Position numbers and translations under genes: made by a program. Below, piece by piece: positions 33,073 through 42,502 of a DNA stretch of 64,000 nucleotides. The notes beneath the pieces are model-generated. The model saw only the letters and a list, made by a program, of their open reading frames with translations, made no database searches and had not been told where the DNA came from. The stretch covers positions 186,001 to 250,000 of the forward strand of contig NZ_JAFIBI010000001.1 of the NCBI RefSeq assembly GCF_017832975.1, written 5' to 3'. Source of the stretch: Arthrobacter sp. PvP023. Lineage in GTDB: Bacteria; Actinomycetota; Actinomycetes; Actinomycetales; Micrococcaceae. Within the stretch, counting starts at the first letter, position 1, and every line of letters starts with the position of its first letter.

Positions 33073-34308
33073 ATGACAAGAGTCAAACCCCTGCGCGTGG
33101 GCATGGTGGGCTATGCCTTCATGGGTGCCGCCCACTCCCACGCCTGGCGCACCGCACCGCGCTTCTTCGACCTTCCGCTTGCCCCGGAACTCACTGCCGT
33201 GGCCGGTCGGAATGAGGTCAGCGTCCGGGCGGCGGCCGGCAAGTACGGCTGGGACTCAGTGGAAACCGATTGGCGTCGCCTGATAGAGCGGGACGACATC
33301 GACCTCATCGACATCTGCACCCCAGGCAACACGCACGCCGAGATCGCTATCGCAGCGCTCGAAGCAGGCAAGCATGTCCTGTGCGAAAAGCCATTGGCCA
33401 ACTCCGTGGAAGAAGCGGAAAAGATGACCGCCGTGGCACAAGCTGCGGCTGAGCGCGGTGTGCTGTCCATGTGCGGCTTCAGCTACCGCCGCACCCCTGC
33501 GCTGGCCCTCGCCAAGCGGATGGTGGATGACGGTCGCTTGGGGGAGATCAGGCACGTCCGTGCCCAGTACCTGCAGGACTGGCTCAGCGACGCCGACGCG
33601 CCGCTGACATGGCGACTGGATAAGTCCAAGTCCGGATCCGGATCCCTGGGAGACATCGGCGCCCACAGCATCGACGCTGCCCAATGGATCACCGGGCTCA
33701 ACATCACCGGCGTCTCCGCGCTGCTGGAGACGTTCGTGAAGGAACGCCCGGTGGGCGGCGACTTTGTGGGGCTGGGCGGCCACGGCGGTTCCGATGGACC
33801 CCGCGGTCCAGTAACCGTTGACGACGCCGCGCTGTTCACTGCACGTTTTGAGGCAAGGCACGACGACGGCGCTGACGCCGGCTCAGTGCCCGGGAGCCCT
33901 GCCGGCCCCATCGGCATCTTCGAAGCCACCCGTTTTGCCCTGGGGCGCAAGAACGCGATGCGCCTGGAGCTGAACGGCACCAAAGGATCCATCGCTTTCG
34001 ACTTCGAGGACATGAACTCCCTGCAGTTCTACGAATCCGCGTTGGAGCCGGACGCCGGATTTCGGAAGATCATGGTCACCGAACCCTCCCACCCGTACAC
34101 CGCCAACTGGTGGCCCACCGGGCATGGCCTCGGTTACGAGCACGGATTCACCCACCAAGTGGTGGACCTTGTTACTGCCATCGGCGCAGGCGAGCAGCCC
34201 TCGCCGTCGTTCGCTGATGCCTTGCAGGTGCAAAAGGTGCTGGCCGCCGTCGAGGCGAGCGCGGACAATTCAAGCCGTTGGCAGAACGTCGACAAGGAGC
34301 CATCATGA
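33073..34308 (+). CDS. Gfo/Idh/MocA-family sugar oxidoreductase 1
   Basis: A 411-residue NAD(P)-dependent oxidoreductase. The Rossmann start is [16 protein letters not shown], which departs from the usual GxGxxG. The catalytic-lysine motif is [15 protein letters not shown], and the conserved substrate region is [19 protein letters not shown]. Family members oxidise or reduce hydroxyls of sugars and inositols. It is longer than many relatives because of an insertion around residues 225-285 rich in Gly and Asp ([14 protein letters not shown]). Its stop overlaps the isomerase start (ATGA). In this operon oxidation of a glycoside at C3 is a good guess. Confidence 0.92.
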   Translation: MTRVKPLRVGMVGYAFMGAAHSHAWRTAPRFFDLPLAPELTAVAGRNEVSVRAAAGKYGWDSVETDWRRLIERDDIDLIDICTPGNTHAEIAIAALEAGKHVLCEKPLANSVEEAEKMTAVAQAAAERGVLSMCGFSYRRTPALALAKRMVDDGRLGEIRHVRAQYLQDWLSDADAPLTWRLDKSKSGSGSLGDIGAHSIDAAQWITGLNITGVSALLETFVKERPVGGDFVGLGGHGGSDGPRGPVTVDDAALFTARFEARHDDGADAGSVPGSPAGPIGIFEATRFALGRKNAMRLELNGTKGSIAFDFEDMNSLQFYESALEPDAGFRKIMVTEPSHPYTANWWPTGHGLGYEHGFTHQVVDLVTAIGAGEQPSPSFADALQVQKVLAAVEASADNSSRWQNVDKEPS

Positions 34309-35309
34309 CCCGACCCATCACGCTCTTCACCGGACAATGGGCTGACCTGCCCTTCGAAGAAGTGGCACGGCTGGCTGGCGAGTGGGGCTTTGACGGCTTG
34401 GAGATCGCCTGTTGGGGCGATCACCTGGACCCGCAGCGCGTTGTGGAGGATGACGCCTACTTGCAGGCCAAACTGGATGTCCTGGACAAGCATCACCTCA
34501 GCGTCCATGCCATTGCCAACCACCTCACCGGTCAGGCCGTGTGCGATGATCCCATCGATGAGCGCCACAGGGACATCCTGGCTCCTGCGGTGTGGGGCGA
34601 TGGTGAGCCGGAAGGGGTGCGGCAGCGGGCGGCCGAGGCGATGAAGACGACGGCCCGCGCCGCCGCCAGGCTTGGGGTGAAGACGGTCACGGGATTCACG
34701 GGCTCCTCCATTTGGAAATGCGTCGCAATGTTCCCGCCGGCCTCGGACGCCATGATCGAGCGGGGGTACCAGGACTTTGCCGACCGCTGGAATCCAATCA
34801 TGGACGTGTTCGACGAAGAGGGGGTCCGGTTTGCCCTTGAAGTCCACCCTTCGGAGATTGCTTACGACTACTGGACCGCCAAGCGCACACTGGACGCGAT
34901 CGGACACAGGGAAGGCTTCGGTCTGAACTTCGATCCTTCCCATTTCATCTGGCAGGACCTTGATCCGGTCATGTTCCTGCAGGACTTCGCAGACAAGATC
35001 TTCCACGTCCACGTGAAGGAATCCGTCCGGCAACTGAATGGCCGCAACGGGCGGCTGGGCTCCCACCTGCCGTGGGCCGATCCCCGCCGCGGGTGGGACT
35101 TCGTCACCGCCGGGCACGGCGACGTTAGCTGGGAGCCGATCTTCAGGGCACTCAACGCCATCGGCTACGAAGGACCTACCAGCATCGAATGGGAGGACGC
35201 CGGTATGGACCGGCTGGTGGGCGCTCCCCAGGCGCTGGACATGGTCCGTGACCTGGCCGCCATACGACCACCCGCTGCCGCGTTTGATGCCGCCTTTGCG
35301 ACCCGCTGA
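34305..35309 (+). CDS. sugar phosphate isomerase/epimerase-type TIM barrel protein
   Basis: A 334-residue xylose-isomerase-like TIM barrel (AP endonuclease 2 family). The metal ligands are visible in order: [13 protein letters not shown] (Glu), [10 protein letters not shown] (Asp and His), FHVHVKES (His pair) and TSIEWED (Glu). Related proteins act as epimerases, keto-sugar isomerases, or as lyases that cut 3-keto-glycosides. The ATG at 34305 overlaps the stop of the first oxidoreductase. Position between two Gfo/Idh enzymes suggests that it acts on their keto product. Confidence 0.9.
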   Translation: MTRPITLFTGQWADLPFEEVARLAGEWGFDGLEIACWGDHLDPQRVVEDDAYLQAKLDVLDKHHLSVHAIANHLTGQAVCDDPIDERHRDILAPAVWGDGEPEGVRQRAAEAMKTTARAAARLGVKTVTGFTGSSIWKCVAMFPPASDAMIERGYQDFADRWNPIMDVFDEEGVRFALEVHPSEIAYDYWTAKRTLDAIGHREGFGLNFDPSHFIWQDLDPVMFLQDFADKIFHVHVKESVRQLNGRNGRLGSHLPWADPRRGWDFVTAGHGDVSWEPIFRALNAIGYEGPTSIEWEDAGMDRLVGAPQALDMVRDLAAIRPPAAAFDAAFATR

Positions 35310-35366
35310 CCTGCAGTACAGAACAGATACCGACTCACACTGATACGCCCCGAAATGAAGGAAACC

Positions 35367-36068
35367 ATGACAAGCAACAACAAAACAGCGCTGGTGGTTC
35401 GCGGCGGCTGGGACGGACACCAGCCGGTGGAGGCCACCGAGCTGTTCATCCCCTACCTTAAGGACAACGGCTACGACGTCCGGGTGGAGGAATCACCCAA
35501 GATCTACGCTGATACGGAATACATGGCCGGCGTTGACCTGATCGTGCAGTGCATGACGATGTCCACCATCGAGAAGGATGAATTTGAGGGGCTCCGCGCC
35601 GCCGTCGAAAACGGCACCGGCCTTGCAGGCTGGCACGGCGGCATCGCCGATTCGTACCGCAATAACTCGGACTACCTTCACCTGATTGGCGGCCAGTTCG
35701 CCTGCCATCCGGGCAAGCACGCTGACGAGCGGACCGGCGAGCAGTCGGACAACTACGTCCCTTACACGGTGGACATGCTGCCAGCTGCCGCCGAGCACCC
35801 CATCACGCAGGGCATCGCTGACTTTGACCTCGTCACGGAGCAGTACTGGGTTCTCAGCGACGACTACATCGACGTCCTGGCCACCACCACTCAGAAGGTC
35901 CGGGAATGGGATCCGTGGAACCGGGAGGTCATCTCGCCTGCCATCTGGACCCGCCAGTGGGGCAACGGCAAAATCTTCGTTTGCACCCCGGGCCACCGCA
36001 TCGAAGTCCTGCAGGACAAGAACGTCCGCACCATCATTGAAAGGGGTTTGCTGTGGGCAAGCCGTTGA
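35367..36068 (+). CDS. ThuA-domain protein
   Basis: A 233-residue ThuA protein (glutamine-amidotransferase-like fold). Family signs are ALVVRGGWDGHQPVEA, GLAGWHGGIADSYRNN, LIGGQFACHPG and WTRQWGNGKIFVCTPGHR. ThuA of rhizobia is needed, together with the Gfo/Idh enzyme ThuB, for trehalose and related disaccharide use through 3-keto derivatives. Its exact reaction is still not settled. The start at 35367 has AAGGA upstream and is preferred to 35355. Its 3' end overlaps the next gene by 16 bases. Confidence 0.9.
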   Translation: MTSNNKTALVVRGGWDGHQPVEATELFIPYLKDNGYDVRVEESPKIYADTEYMAGVDLIVQCMTMSTIEKDEFEGLRAAVENGTGLAGWHGGIADSYRNNSDYLHLIGGQFACHPGKHADERTGEQSDNYVPYTVDMLPAAAEHPITQGIADFDLVTEQYWVLSDDYIDVLATTTQKVREWDPWNREVISPAIWTRQWGNGKIFVCTPGHRIEVLQDKNVRTIIERGLLWASR

Positions 36069-37165
36069 ACGTAGGAATCATTGGCTGCGGCAAGATCGTG
36101 GCCCAGTACCTGGCCAGCTTCCGCAGGCTGGAGCAGGTGCGTCTGGTGGCTGTTGCAGACCTTGACACTGCCCGCGCACAGGAGGTCGCAGACAGCTACG
36201 AAGGCGTCCGGGCCGTCTCGGTCGATGAGCTGATTGCGGCCCACGATATCGACCTCGTCCTAAACCTCACTATCCCCGCCGCCCACGCCGACGTTGCGCT
36301 CAAGGCCATCGCTGCCGGCAAGAGCGTTTACGGCGAGAAACCGCTCGCTGCCACCACCGAGGAAGCCCGGGAGGTTATAACCGCCGCCCGCGAAGCCGGC
36401 GTTGTGGTCGGCTGCGCCCCGGACACAGTGCTGGGTACCGGCATCCAGACGGCAAGGAAGGCCATCGACGACGGCCTGATCGGTTCCCCGATCGCGGCCA
36501 CGGCTACTATGGTCACCCCCGGCCACGAGCGCTGGCACCCGAATCCGGACTTCTACTACCAACCCGGTGGCGGACCGCTTCTGGACATGGGCCCCTACTA
36601 TGTCAGCGCTCTCGTGACGCTACTGGGTCCCGTCGTCTCGGTAATCGGCGCCGCCAGCCACACCCGCACTGAGCGCACCATCGGCTCCGGCGAGCGTGCC
36701 GGACAGGTAGTTCCGGTGAACATCGACACCCACGTCACCGGTGTCCTGGTCCACGCGTCGGGGGCCCTTTCGACCCTGGTCATGAGCTTCGACGCCGTGC
36801 AAAGCAAGTCCCCCAATATCGAAATCCACGGGGAGAAGGGTTCGCTCTCCGTTCCTGACCCCAACCACTTCGACGGCGACGTGGAGATCTTCCGGCTCGG
36901 CGGCGAATCTTGGGAAACGCTCCCTGTATCCGCCGGATACATCGACTCGGGCCGCGGCTACGGCATCGCGGACATCGCGGCAACACCTGCGGGCGCCGAG
37001 CCCCGCGCCGGCGGGGCCCTGGCGTTCCACGTGCTCGAAGTAATGGAGTCCGTGCTCGCGGCCGCGCACACGGGAGCCCCGATGCGGATTGCCAGCACAG
37101 CCGAGCGGCCCTCGGCCGTCGCATTGGCGGATCTGGCCGCACTGCCCCAAGAAATCAACTCCTAG
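36053..37165 (+). CDS. Gfo/Idh/MocA-family sugar oxidoreductase 2
   Basis: A 370-residue oxidoreductase with a regular Rossmann motif VGIIGCGKIVAQYL, catalytic-lysine motif YGEKPLAATTEEAR and substrate-site stretch GGGPLLDMGPYYVSALVTL. It is a different subgroup from the enzyme at 33073, so the two probably do opposite or successive steps. GTG 36053 has AAAGGGG upstream and lies inside the end of the ThuA gene, showing coupling. It is the last gene of the operon and ends directly against the convergent ribokinase gene. Confidence 0.92.
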   Translation: MGKPLNVGIIGCGKIVAQYLASFRRLEQVRLVAVADLDTARAQEVADSYEGVRAVSVDELIAAHDIDLVLNLTIPAAHADVALKAIAAGKSVYGEKPLAATTEEAREVITAAREAGVVVGCAPDTVLGTGIQTARKAIDDGLIGSPIAATATMVTPGHERWHPNPDFYYQPGGGPLLDMGPYYVSALVTLLGPVVSVIGAASHTRTERTIGSGERAGQVVPVNIDTHVTGVLVHASGALSTLVMSFDAVQSKSPNIEIHGEKGSLSVPDPNHFDGDVEIFRLGGESWETLPVSAGYIDSGRGYGIADIAATPAGAEPRAGGALAFHVLEVMESVLAAAHTGAPMRIASTAERPSAVALADLAALPQEINS

Positions 37166-38137
37166 CTAAGCCATCCGGCCCCGCATCCGCTCCACATCCG
37201 CGACGCCGGCGTAGGCGGCCTGCGTTCCCTTCCGGGTGGCGGCGAGTGCCGCCGCCACGGAGGCGAAGGCAGCGGCTTCGGCCAGCGGCTGTCCGGCGGC
37301 GAGCCGTGCGGCCACGGCGCCGGTGAACGCATCGCCGGCGCCCGTGGTGTCCACGGCATGGACCTTGACCGGTGCGATCCGGGTGACACGGTCCGTCCCC
37401 GAAACCAGCGAGTCCAGGACCACCGAGCCGCTGGCCCCCAACGTGACCAGGACCCGCCGCAGCCCGCGCTCGGCGAAGCGCTCCCGGACCTGGTCCCACG
37501 CGGCGTCGTCCGCTTCGGCGCCGGGCATCTCACCCGACCCCAGGAACAGCGACGCCTCGTGCGCGTTGACCAGCAGCACGTCGGCCAGGTCCGCCAGGCT
37601 CTGTGGGATCTCGCCGTAAGGCGAGAGGTTCAGCAGGACTGTCGCGCCGGCGTCGTGCCCTGTCCGGGCGGCGGCTTCAACGGTGTCCAGGCTGACCTCG
37701 AGGCAGAGACACACCACGGAAGCGCCGTCGAACGCGTCCGCTGACGCCGCAACGTCGGCGGGAGCGAGGGTTCCGTTGGCACCGGCGGAAATGATGATGT
37801 TGTTCTCGCCGTGCGCGTCCACCGCGATCACGGCGACTCCCGTGGCGGCGGACTCCGAGGTGCGCACGTGCGAGATGTCCACGCCGGCGCCGGCGGTGGA
37901 GGAGAGGAGCATCTCGCCGTTGGAGTCGTCCCCCACGGCGCCGACGAGGCTGACTACCCCGCCCAGCAGGCTTGCCGCCACGGCCTGGTTGGCGCTCTTG
38001 CCTCCCGGATTCACCGCGAATCCGGTGCCGTGGACCGTCTCACCCGGCAGCGGAAGCCGTTCGCAATAGATGGTCAGGTCCGCGTTCAGGGAGCCGACGA
38101 CGACGATCCGGCCGTGCGTTTCGGGTCCGGCGCTCAT
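37166..38137 (-). CDS. rbsK: ribokinase
   Basis: A 323-residue PfkB-family kinase of the ribokinase branch. N-terminal signature GSLNADLTIYCERLPLPGET and VNPGGKSANQAVAASLLGG bind ribose; the C-terminal signature DTTGAGDAFTGAVAARL carries the catalytic Asp. It makes ribose 5-phosphate. It is the last gene after nucleoside hydrolase and an MFS transporter (ATGA overlap with the latter), which fits use of ribose freed from nucleosides. Confidence 0.93.
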   Translation of the reverse strand: MSAGPETHGRIVVVGSLNADLTIYCERLPLPGETVHGTGFAVNPGGKSANQAVAASLLGGVVSLVGAVGDDSNGEMLLSSTAGAGVDISHVRTSESAATGVAVIAVDAHGENNIIISAGANGTLAPADVAASADAFDGASVVCLCLEVSLDTVEAAARTGHDAGATVLLNLSPYGEIPQSLADLADVLLVNAHEASLFLGSGEMPGAEADDAAWDQVRERFAERGLRRVLVTLGASGSVVLDSLVSGTDRVTRIAPVKVHAVDTTGAGDAFTGAVAARLAAGQPLAEAAAFASVAAALAATRKGTQAAYAGVADVERMRGRMA

Positions 38138-39558
38138 TCGGCCACCTCGGCTTCAACCGGCTTGGGGATCAGGAGCGAGGCACCGAAGGCGGCAACGGTG
38201 ATGACCAGGCCGACCACCACGACGGTCAGGTACGACGCCTTGGCGTCGCCGAGGGCCGAGGTTGCCACCAGCACGGCGGGCAGCACCAGGAAGCTGAGTC
38301 CGGCGCCGAGGTTGAAGGCACCTGCGTTCATGCCCGGCAGGAAGCCCGGGTTTCCGGCGGGCGAGAGCACCACTCCGAGTCCGTTCAGCATGATGTTGAC
38401 CGTACCGGCGTACATGATGCCCAGCAAGACCGTACCGGCGATCATCATCGGCAGGCTCCCCAGGCCGAAGAAGGCGATCAGGGCCAGCGCGGCGATACTG
38501 CCCAGCAGCCCGATGCGCAGCACCCTGGTGTAGCCAAGGACCGGCGCCAGCCTGCCGCTGAGCGGGCCCACCACCCAGCCAAGCAGGGCATACGGGGTCA
38601 GGATGATCAGCGACATTTCCGTGGGACCCACTCCGAAGCCCGGAGCCGCCGCCTGTACGTAAGCGGGGACGATGCCATTGATGACGGCGAAGATTCCGGT
38701 CATGGTGAGCGTGGTGGTCAGCAGGGGCGCCCAAGTGGAGCGCTGGCGCAGGTGGACGGTTTCCACCATGGGCTGCTTGGAGCGCTTTTCCACGGTCCAG
38801 AACGCGTAAAAGGCGAGCGCGGCGACGGCCACCAGCCCTACGGCCAGCATCAGGGTGCCCGCCGAGAAGCCGCCCACCAGCTTGGAGCCCTCGTTGAGGG
38901 CGGTCAGCAGCGCGCCGACGGCCACAACAATGAAGAAGACGCCGAGCCAGTCCATGGTGGTGCCGGCCGCGGGCTTGCTTTCGCCGGCCAGGAGCGCGAT
39001 CAGCGCTGTAGCCACCAGTGCCAGGACCACCATCAGCCAGAAGATGCTGCGGAAGCCGAAGTGCTCGGCAAAGTAGCCGCCCACGAAGGAGTCAACGCCG
39101 GCCACGCCGCCGTTGACCGCCGTGATGAGGCCCATGAGCGTGCCGTATTTGCGAGGATTGCTGACGGCGGAGCGCAGCATGATCAGGCACAGCGGCACGG
39201 TGGGGCCGCTGACGCCCTGGATGATGCGGCCCACGAAGAGCCACGTGACGTCCGGGGCGAGCGCGGCGATGACCGAGCCGACGGCCATGAGCAGCATCAT
39301 GCCGATCAGGATCTTCTTCCGTCCGATGATGTCGCTCAGGCGCGGCAGGAAGAGGGAAAACAGCGCGGCCGCAGTGAAGAACCAGGTCTGGGACAGGCCG
39401 ATGACGGCCTGGTCGGTGTTGAGTTCCTTCCCCATGGTCACCAGGGCCGGGCTGAGCATGGAGGCATTGAGCTGGAACGCCACGCAGGAGGCCAGCAGGG
39501 CCACCATCAGGGCGGTCACGTTGCCGCGGGCGGTCTTGGTTTCGGTGAGGGTGGTCAT
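38134..39558 (-). CDS. MFS transporter, probable nucleoside or ribose importer
   Basis: A 474-residue major facilitator with twelve to fourteen membrane segments. It shows the loop motif PRLSDIIGRKKILIG and the helix 4 region FVGRIIQGVSGPTVPLCLI. By sequence type it belongs near the DHA2-like drug transporters, but its place between nucleoside hydrolase and ribokinase suggests nucleoside uptake. It starts directly after the hydrolase stop, with the ribosome site GGAGGGG inside that gene. Confidence 0.88.
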   Translation of the reverse strand: MTTLTETKTARGNVTALMVALLASCVAFQLNASMLSPALVTMGKELNTDQAVIGLSQTWFFTAAALFSLFLPRLSDIIGRKKILIGMMLLMAVGSVIAALAPDVTWLFVGRIIQGVSGPTVPLCLIMLRSAVSNPRKYGTLMGLITAVNGGVAGVDSFVGGYFAEHFGFRSIFWLMVVLALVATALIALLAGESKPAAGTTMDWLGVFFIVVAVGALLTALNEGSKLVGGFSAGTLMLAVGLVAVAALAFYAFWTVEKRSKQPMVETVHLRQRSTWAPLLTTTLTMTGIFAVINGIVPAYVQAAAPGFGVGPTEMSLIILTPYALLGWVVGPLSGRLAPVLGYTRVLRIGLLGSIAALALIAFFGLGSLPMMIAGTVLLGIMYAGTVNIMLNGLGVVLSPAGNPGFLPGMNAGAFNLGAGLSFLVLPAVLVATSALGDAKASYLTVVVVGLVITVAAFGASLLIPKPVEAEVAE

Positions 39559-40578
39559 TTACTTGACCCCTCCGGTTGCCGCGCCGACTGAGACGGCGGC
39601 CGGTGCCGCGAGCGCGGGTTCGCCGATCCGGATGAGGGCGTCGGTGACGAGGTCCCAGAACCTTTCGTGGTCCAGGTCGACGGCAACGGAGGTGTTGCAG
39701 TCTGCCGGGGCCGGGGCACGGAAGTCTGCAATGGTCATCCCGAGGGTCAGCCTGCCGTGCAGTTCGATGTCCACCGGAACCTTGCGGGTGGTGACAATGC
39801 TGGGATCGATCACGTAGGCCACGGCGCAGGGGTCGTGGACCGGCGGGTGGTCGAAGCCCTGGGCGTCCTGGTAGGTCTTGGTGAAGAACTCCATCAGTTC
39901 CATGACGAACCTGGCGGGTCCGGTTCCCACGGCGGCGATCTTCTCCACCACTTCGGGGGTGGCCAGTGCCTGGTGGGTGAGGTCCAGGCCCACCATCACT
40001 ACGGGCCATGCCTCGTTGAACACGATGTGCGCGGCTTCAGGATCGATGATGATGTTGAATTCCGCCACGGCGCTCCAGTTGCCCACGTGGTAGCCGCCGC
40101 CCATCAGGACCACTTCCTTGACGCGTTCAACGATGCGCGGTTCCTTGCGGGCCGCCATGGCGATGTTGGTGAGGCCGGCGGTGGGGACCAGGGTCACGGT
40201 GCCGGGCTCGTGCTCCATAACAATGTCAATGATGAGGTCGACGGCGTGGCGCGTGTCCAACTCGATGGCGGACTCGGGCTGGGCGGGGCCGTCCATGCCG
40301 GATTCGCCGTGGATGTCCGGCGCGGTTTCGATGGTGCGCACCAGCGGGCGGCCGCAGCCGGCGGCGAAGGGGACGCCCGTGATGCCGGCGATCGTGCCGA
40401 CGGACAGGGCGTTGCGGGTGACCTTCTCGAGGGTCTGGTTGCCCACCACCGTGGTGACGGCAAGCAGTTCGATATCGGGGTTGCCGTGCGCCAGCAGCAT
40501 GGCCACGGCGTCGTCATGCCCGGGGTCGCAGTCCAGGATGATCTTCTTGCGGGCAGGGGTCACGGGGTTGGGGTCCAC
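39559..40578 (-). CDS. inosine-uridine-type nucleoside hydrolase
   Basis: A 339-residue ribonucleoside hydrolase. The calcium-binding motif DCDPGHDDAVAMLLA is at the N terminus, and the active-site His lies in the PPVHDPCAVAYVI block. It splits nucleosides into base and ribose. I place the start at GTG 40578 because GGAG lies six bases before it; the open frame extends to a TTG at 40629 but has no ribosome site there. First gene of the minus operon, facing the LacI gene across the 39-base operator. Confidence 0.92.
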   Translation of the reverse strand: MDPNPVTPARKKIILDCDPGHDDAVAMLLAHGNPDIELLAVTTVVGNQTLEKVTRNALSVGTIAGITGVPFAAGCGRPLVRTIETAPDIHGESGMDGPAQPESAIELDTRHAVDLIIDIVMEHEPGTVTLVPTAGLTNIAMAARKEPRIVERVKEVVLMGGGYHVGNWSAVAEFNIIIDPEAAHIVFNEAWPVVMVGLDLTHQALATPEVVEKIAAVGTGPARFVMELMEFFTKTYQDAQGFDHPPVHDPCAVAYVIDPSIVTTRKVPVDIELHGRLTLGMTIADFRAPAPADCNTSVAVDLDHERFWDLVTDALIRIGEPALAAPAAVSVGAATGGVK

Positions 40579-40661
40579 GTCTATCTCCACGTCGTTGGGG
40601 GCCCGCCCGGAGGCAGGGTGCAAAAGCAAACAGGGAGATCATGACAGCTCCGCGGTACTTA

Positions 40662-40700
40662 CGTCAAGCGCTTAACGTGAATTGCGTTAAGCGCTTGACG
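40662..40700. promoter_or_regulatory. 39-base mirrored double LacI operator
   Basis: CGTCAAGCGCTTAACG and its exact reverse complement CGTTAAGCGCTTGACG flank a 7-base spacer TGAATTG. Each arm is itself built around the palindrome AAGCGCTT, the core of LacI-type operators, so there are two sites with centres 23 bases apart. It lies between the nucleoside hydrolase operon and the divergent LacI gene and should control both. Confidence 0.8.
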
Positions 40701-40767
40701 CCTTGCGCGGCAAGCAGTCTCACGTGGAACGGCGCAGGCATGCACCTGGCCCACTACGATCGAGGGT

Positions 40768-41820
40768 ATGGATTCCGCGCACCACGTACAGCATTCACCG
40801 GGCACGGGACCCAAGGCCGCCGCGCCGCGGGTCACGGCGGCCATGGTTGCCGCCCGCGCGGGGGTTTCCACGGCCACCGTTTCCCTGGTGGCCAACGGCA
40901 AGACCCGCGGCCGCGTGTCGGAGGACAACATTTCGCGGGTGCGGGACGCCATCTCCGAACTGGGCTATGTGGTGGACGGCATCGGCAGCTCCCTGGCCAA
41001 GGGCGTGAGCTCGATCGTCATCCTTGTGGCGCCGGACATCTCCAACCCGTTCTTCGCCAAGGTGATCACCGGTGTGCGCGAATCCCTGGGCGCCGACTAC
41101 CAGCTGCTCCTGTCCGTCACGGAGGCCGGAGAGTTTCCGCAGGCCGATGACGTCCGGAAGCTGACGGCGCTGCGGCCCGCAGGGCTGCTGGTGGACGCCC
41201 CGGACGCCGAATTCCTGGAGGAACTGTCGGCTGCGGGCCCGCTGGTGCTGCTCGACGCTCCCGGTCTGGAAGCCTACGCCCCGTCGGTGAACCTCGACGT
41301 GGCGCACGGCGCCCGGGAGCTGGCGGCGCACCTGGCCGCTGCGGGGCACAAATGCGCGGCTTACGTGGACAGCGTGACGGGCACGGCCACCTTCGACGTT
41401 CGGCGCACCGCGTTCCTCGAGGAAGCAGCGGAGCGCGGGATTTCAGTGCCGCCCGAATGCATCATCAGCACCACCATCGACGTCGGGACCGCGGCCGCGG
41501 CGTTCGCCCGGGCATGGCCGCAGTGGCAGCGGAACGGGGTTACCGCCGTCGTCTGCGGTACCGATACGCAGGCCTACGGCGTGCTGCAGGAAGCCCGTGT
41601 TGCGGGAGTGCGGATCCCCGAAGAACTGGCGGTGGCGGGATTCGATGACCTGCCGTACTCCGCGACCAGCAATCCGGGCCTGACAAGCGTTCACCTGCCG
41701 GCCACGCCCCTCGGGCTCAAGGCCGGCGAGCAGTTGCGCTCCCTCATGGAGGGCCGCCCGCTGGAGCAGCCCCAGGTGACACTGGAAAGCTCCTTGGTGG
41801 TTCGCGGCTCCACAGCCTGA
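40768..41820 (+). CDS. LacI-family regulator of the nucleoside operon
   Basis: A 350-residue LacI-type regulator. Helix-turn-helix: VTAAMVAARAGVSTATVSLV; hinge: ISELGYVVDGIGSSLAKG; sensor: ISNPFFAKVITGVRESLGAD, AVVCGTDTQAYGVLQEARV, LAVAGFDDLPYSATSNPGL. The first 20 residues before the helix-turn-helix are longer than usual. It is divergent from the nucleoside hydrolase operon, with a double operator between. The likely inducer is a nucleoside or ribose. Confidence 0.92.
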   Translation: MDSAHHVQHSPGTGPKAAAPRVTAAMVAARAGVSTATVSLVANGKTRGRVSEDNISRVRDAISELGYVVDGIGSSLAKGVSSIVILVAPDISNPFFAKVITGVRESLGADYQLLLSVTEAGEFPQADDVRKLTALRPAGLLVDAPDAEFLEELSAAGPLVLLDAPGLEAYAPSVNLDVAHGARELAAHLAAAGHKCAAYVDSVTGTATFDVRRTAFLEEAAERGISVPPECIISTTIDVGTAAAAFARAWPQWQRNGVTAVVCGTDTQAYGVLQEARVAGVRIPEELAVAGFDDLPYSATSNPGLTSVHLPATPLGLKAGEQLRSLMEGRPLEQPQVTLESSLVVRGSTA

Positions 41821-41830
41821 CGAAACTCCC

Positions 41831-42484
41831 TCAGCGCTGGTTCTGGTCCACGCGTTCGCGCTGCCGCCGGTACGCCCTGATCGAAACCCAGGCAATCAGG
41901 GCTGCAAGCGCGGCGTAGACGGCGTAATTGAGGTATTTGGAGTACTCCTCGATGAGGTGGTACTGCGCTCCGAGGAGCACACCGAGACCGATCAACAGGG
42001 CATTCCAGAGCCCGCTCCCGGCAATGGTAAAGATGCTGAACGTGGCCAGGTTCATTTTCTCCGCGCCGGCGGGCAGGGAAATCAGGCTGCGCACCCCGGG
42101 CAGGAACCGGCCGAAGAACACCGCCGATTTGCCGTGGCGCTGGAACCAGTCGGCGGCTTTCTCGAAGTCCTCGCGGTCCATCAGCGGAAGCCGGGACAGC
42201 CCGCGGATGGCACGCTCCAGGCCAAGCTTCGCGCCAATCCAGTACAGCAGCAGCGCACCGGCGTAGGCGCCGAGCGTGCTGGTGAGGAACACGAGGGCCA
42301 GGCTCATGCTTCCCTGCTTGGTGAGGAAGCCCGCCAGCGGCAGGATGACCTCGCTCGGGATGGGCGGGATGATGGTTTCGGCGAAGGTGAACAGTCCCAC
42401 GCCCCACTCCCCCAGCGTATCGATGCCGCGGGCGGCCAAGCCGGCTATCCCCGTGAGCTCGTCAACGGCGTTTGCGGTAGTCAT
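41831..42484 (-). CDS. DedA-family membrane protein
   Basis: A 217-residue DedA/SNARE-associated family protein. The two hallmark re-entrant segments are visible: FAETIIPPIPSEVILPLAGF and VFFGRFLPGVRSLISLPAGA, followed by KMNLATFSIFT. Some DedA proteins flip phosphate-lipid carriers such as undecaprenyl phosphate or phosphatidylethanolamine across the membrane. It ends ten bases from the convergent LacI gene and lies 18 bases after the surface-protein gene on the same strand. Confidence 0.92.
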   Translation of the reverse strand: MTTANAVDELTGIAGLAARGIDTLGEWGVGLFTFAETIIPPIPSEVILPLAGFLTKQGSMSLALVFLTSTLGAYAGALLLYWIGAKLGLERAIRGLSRLPLMDREDFEKAADWFQRHGKSAVFFGRFLPGVRSLISLPAGAEKMNLATFSIFTIAGSGLWNALLIGLGVLLGAQYHLIEEYSKYLNYAVYAALAALIAWVSIRAYRRQRERVDQNQR

Positions 42485-42502
42485 GACTGTCCTTCCTGAG
42501 TG

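Noticed and set aside
28605..37165. Classification of the glycoside operon as an inositol operon
   Set aside because: Gfo/Idh and TIM-barrel genes would fit, but the iolC/D/E/B/G marker genes are absent and ThuA is present.
37972..39591. 539-codon open frame on the plus strand
   Set aside because: Antisense to ribokinase and the MFS transporter; composition (HQ, GE and RR runs) is that of a shadow frame, with no motif.
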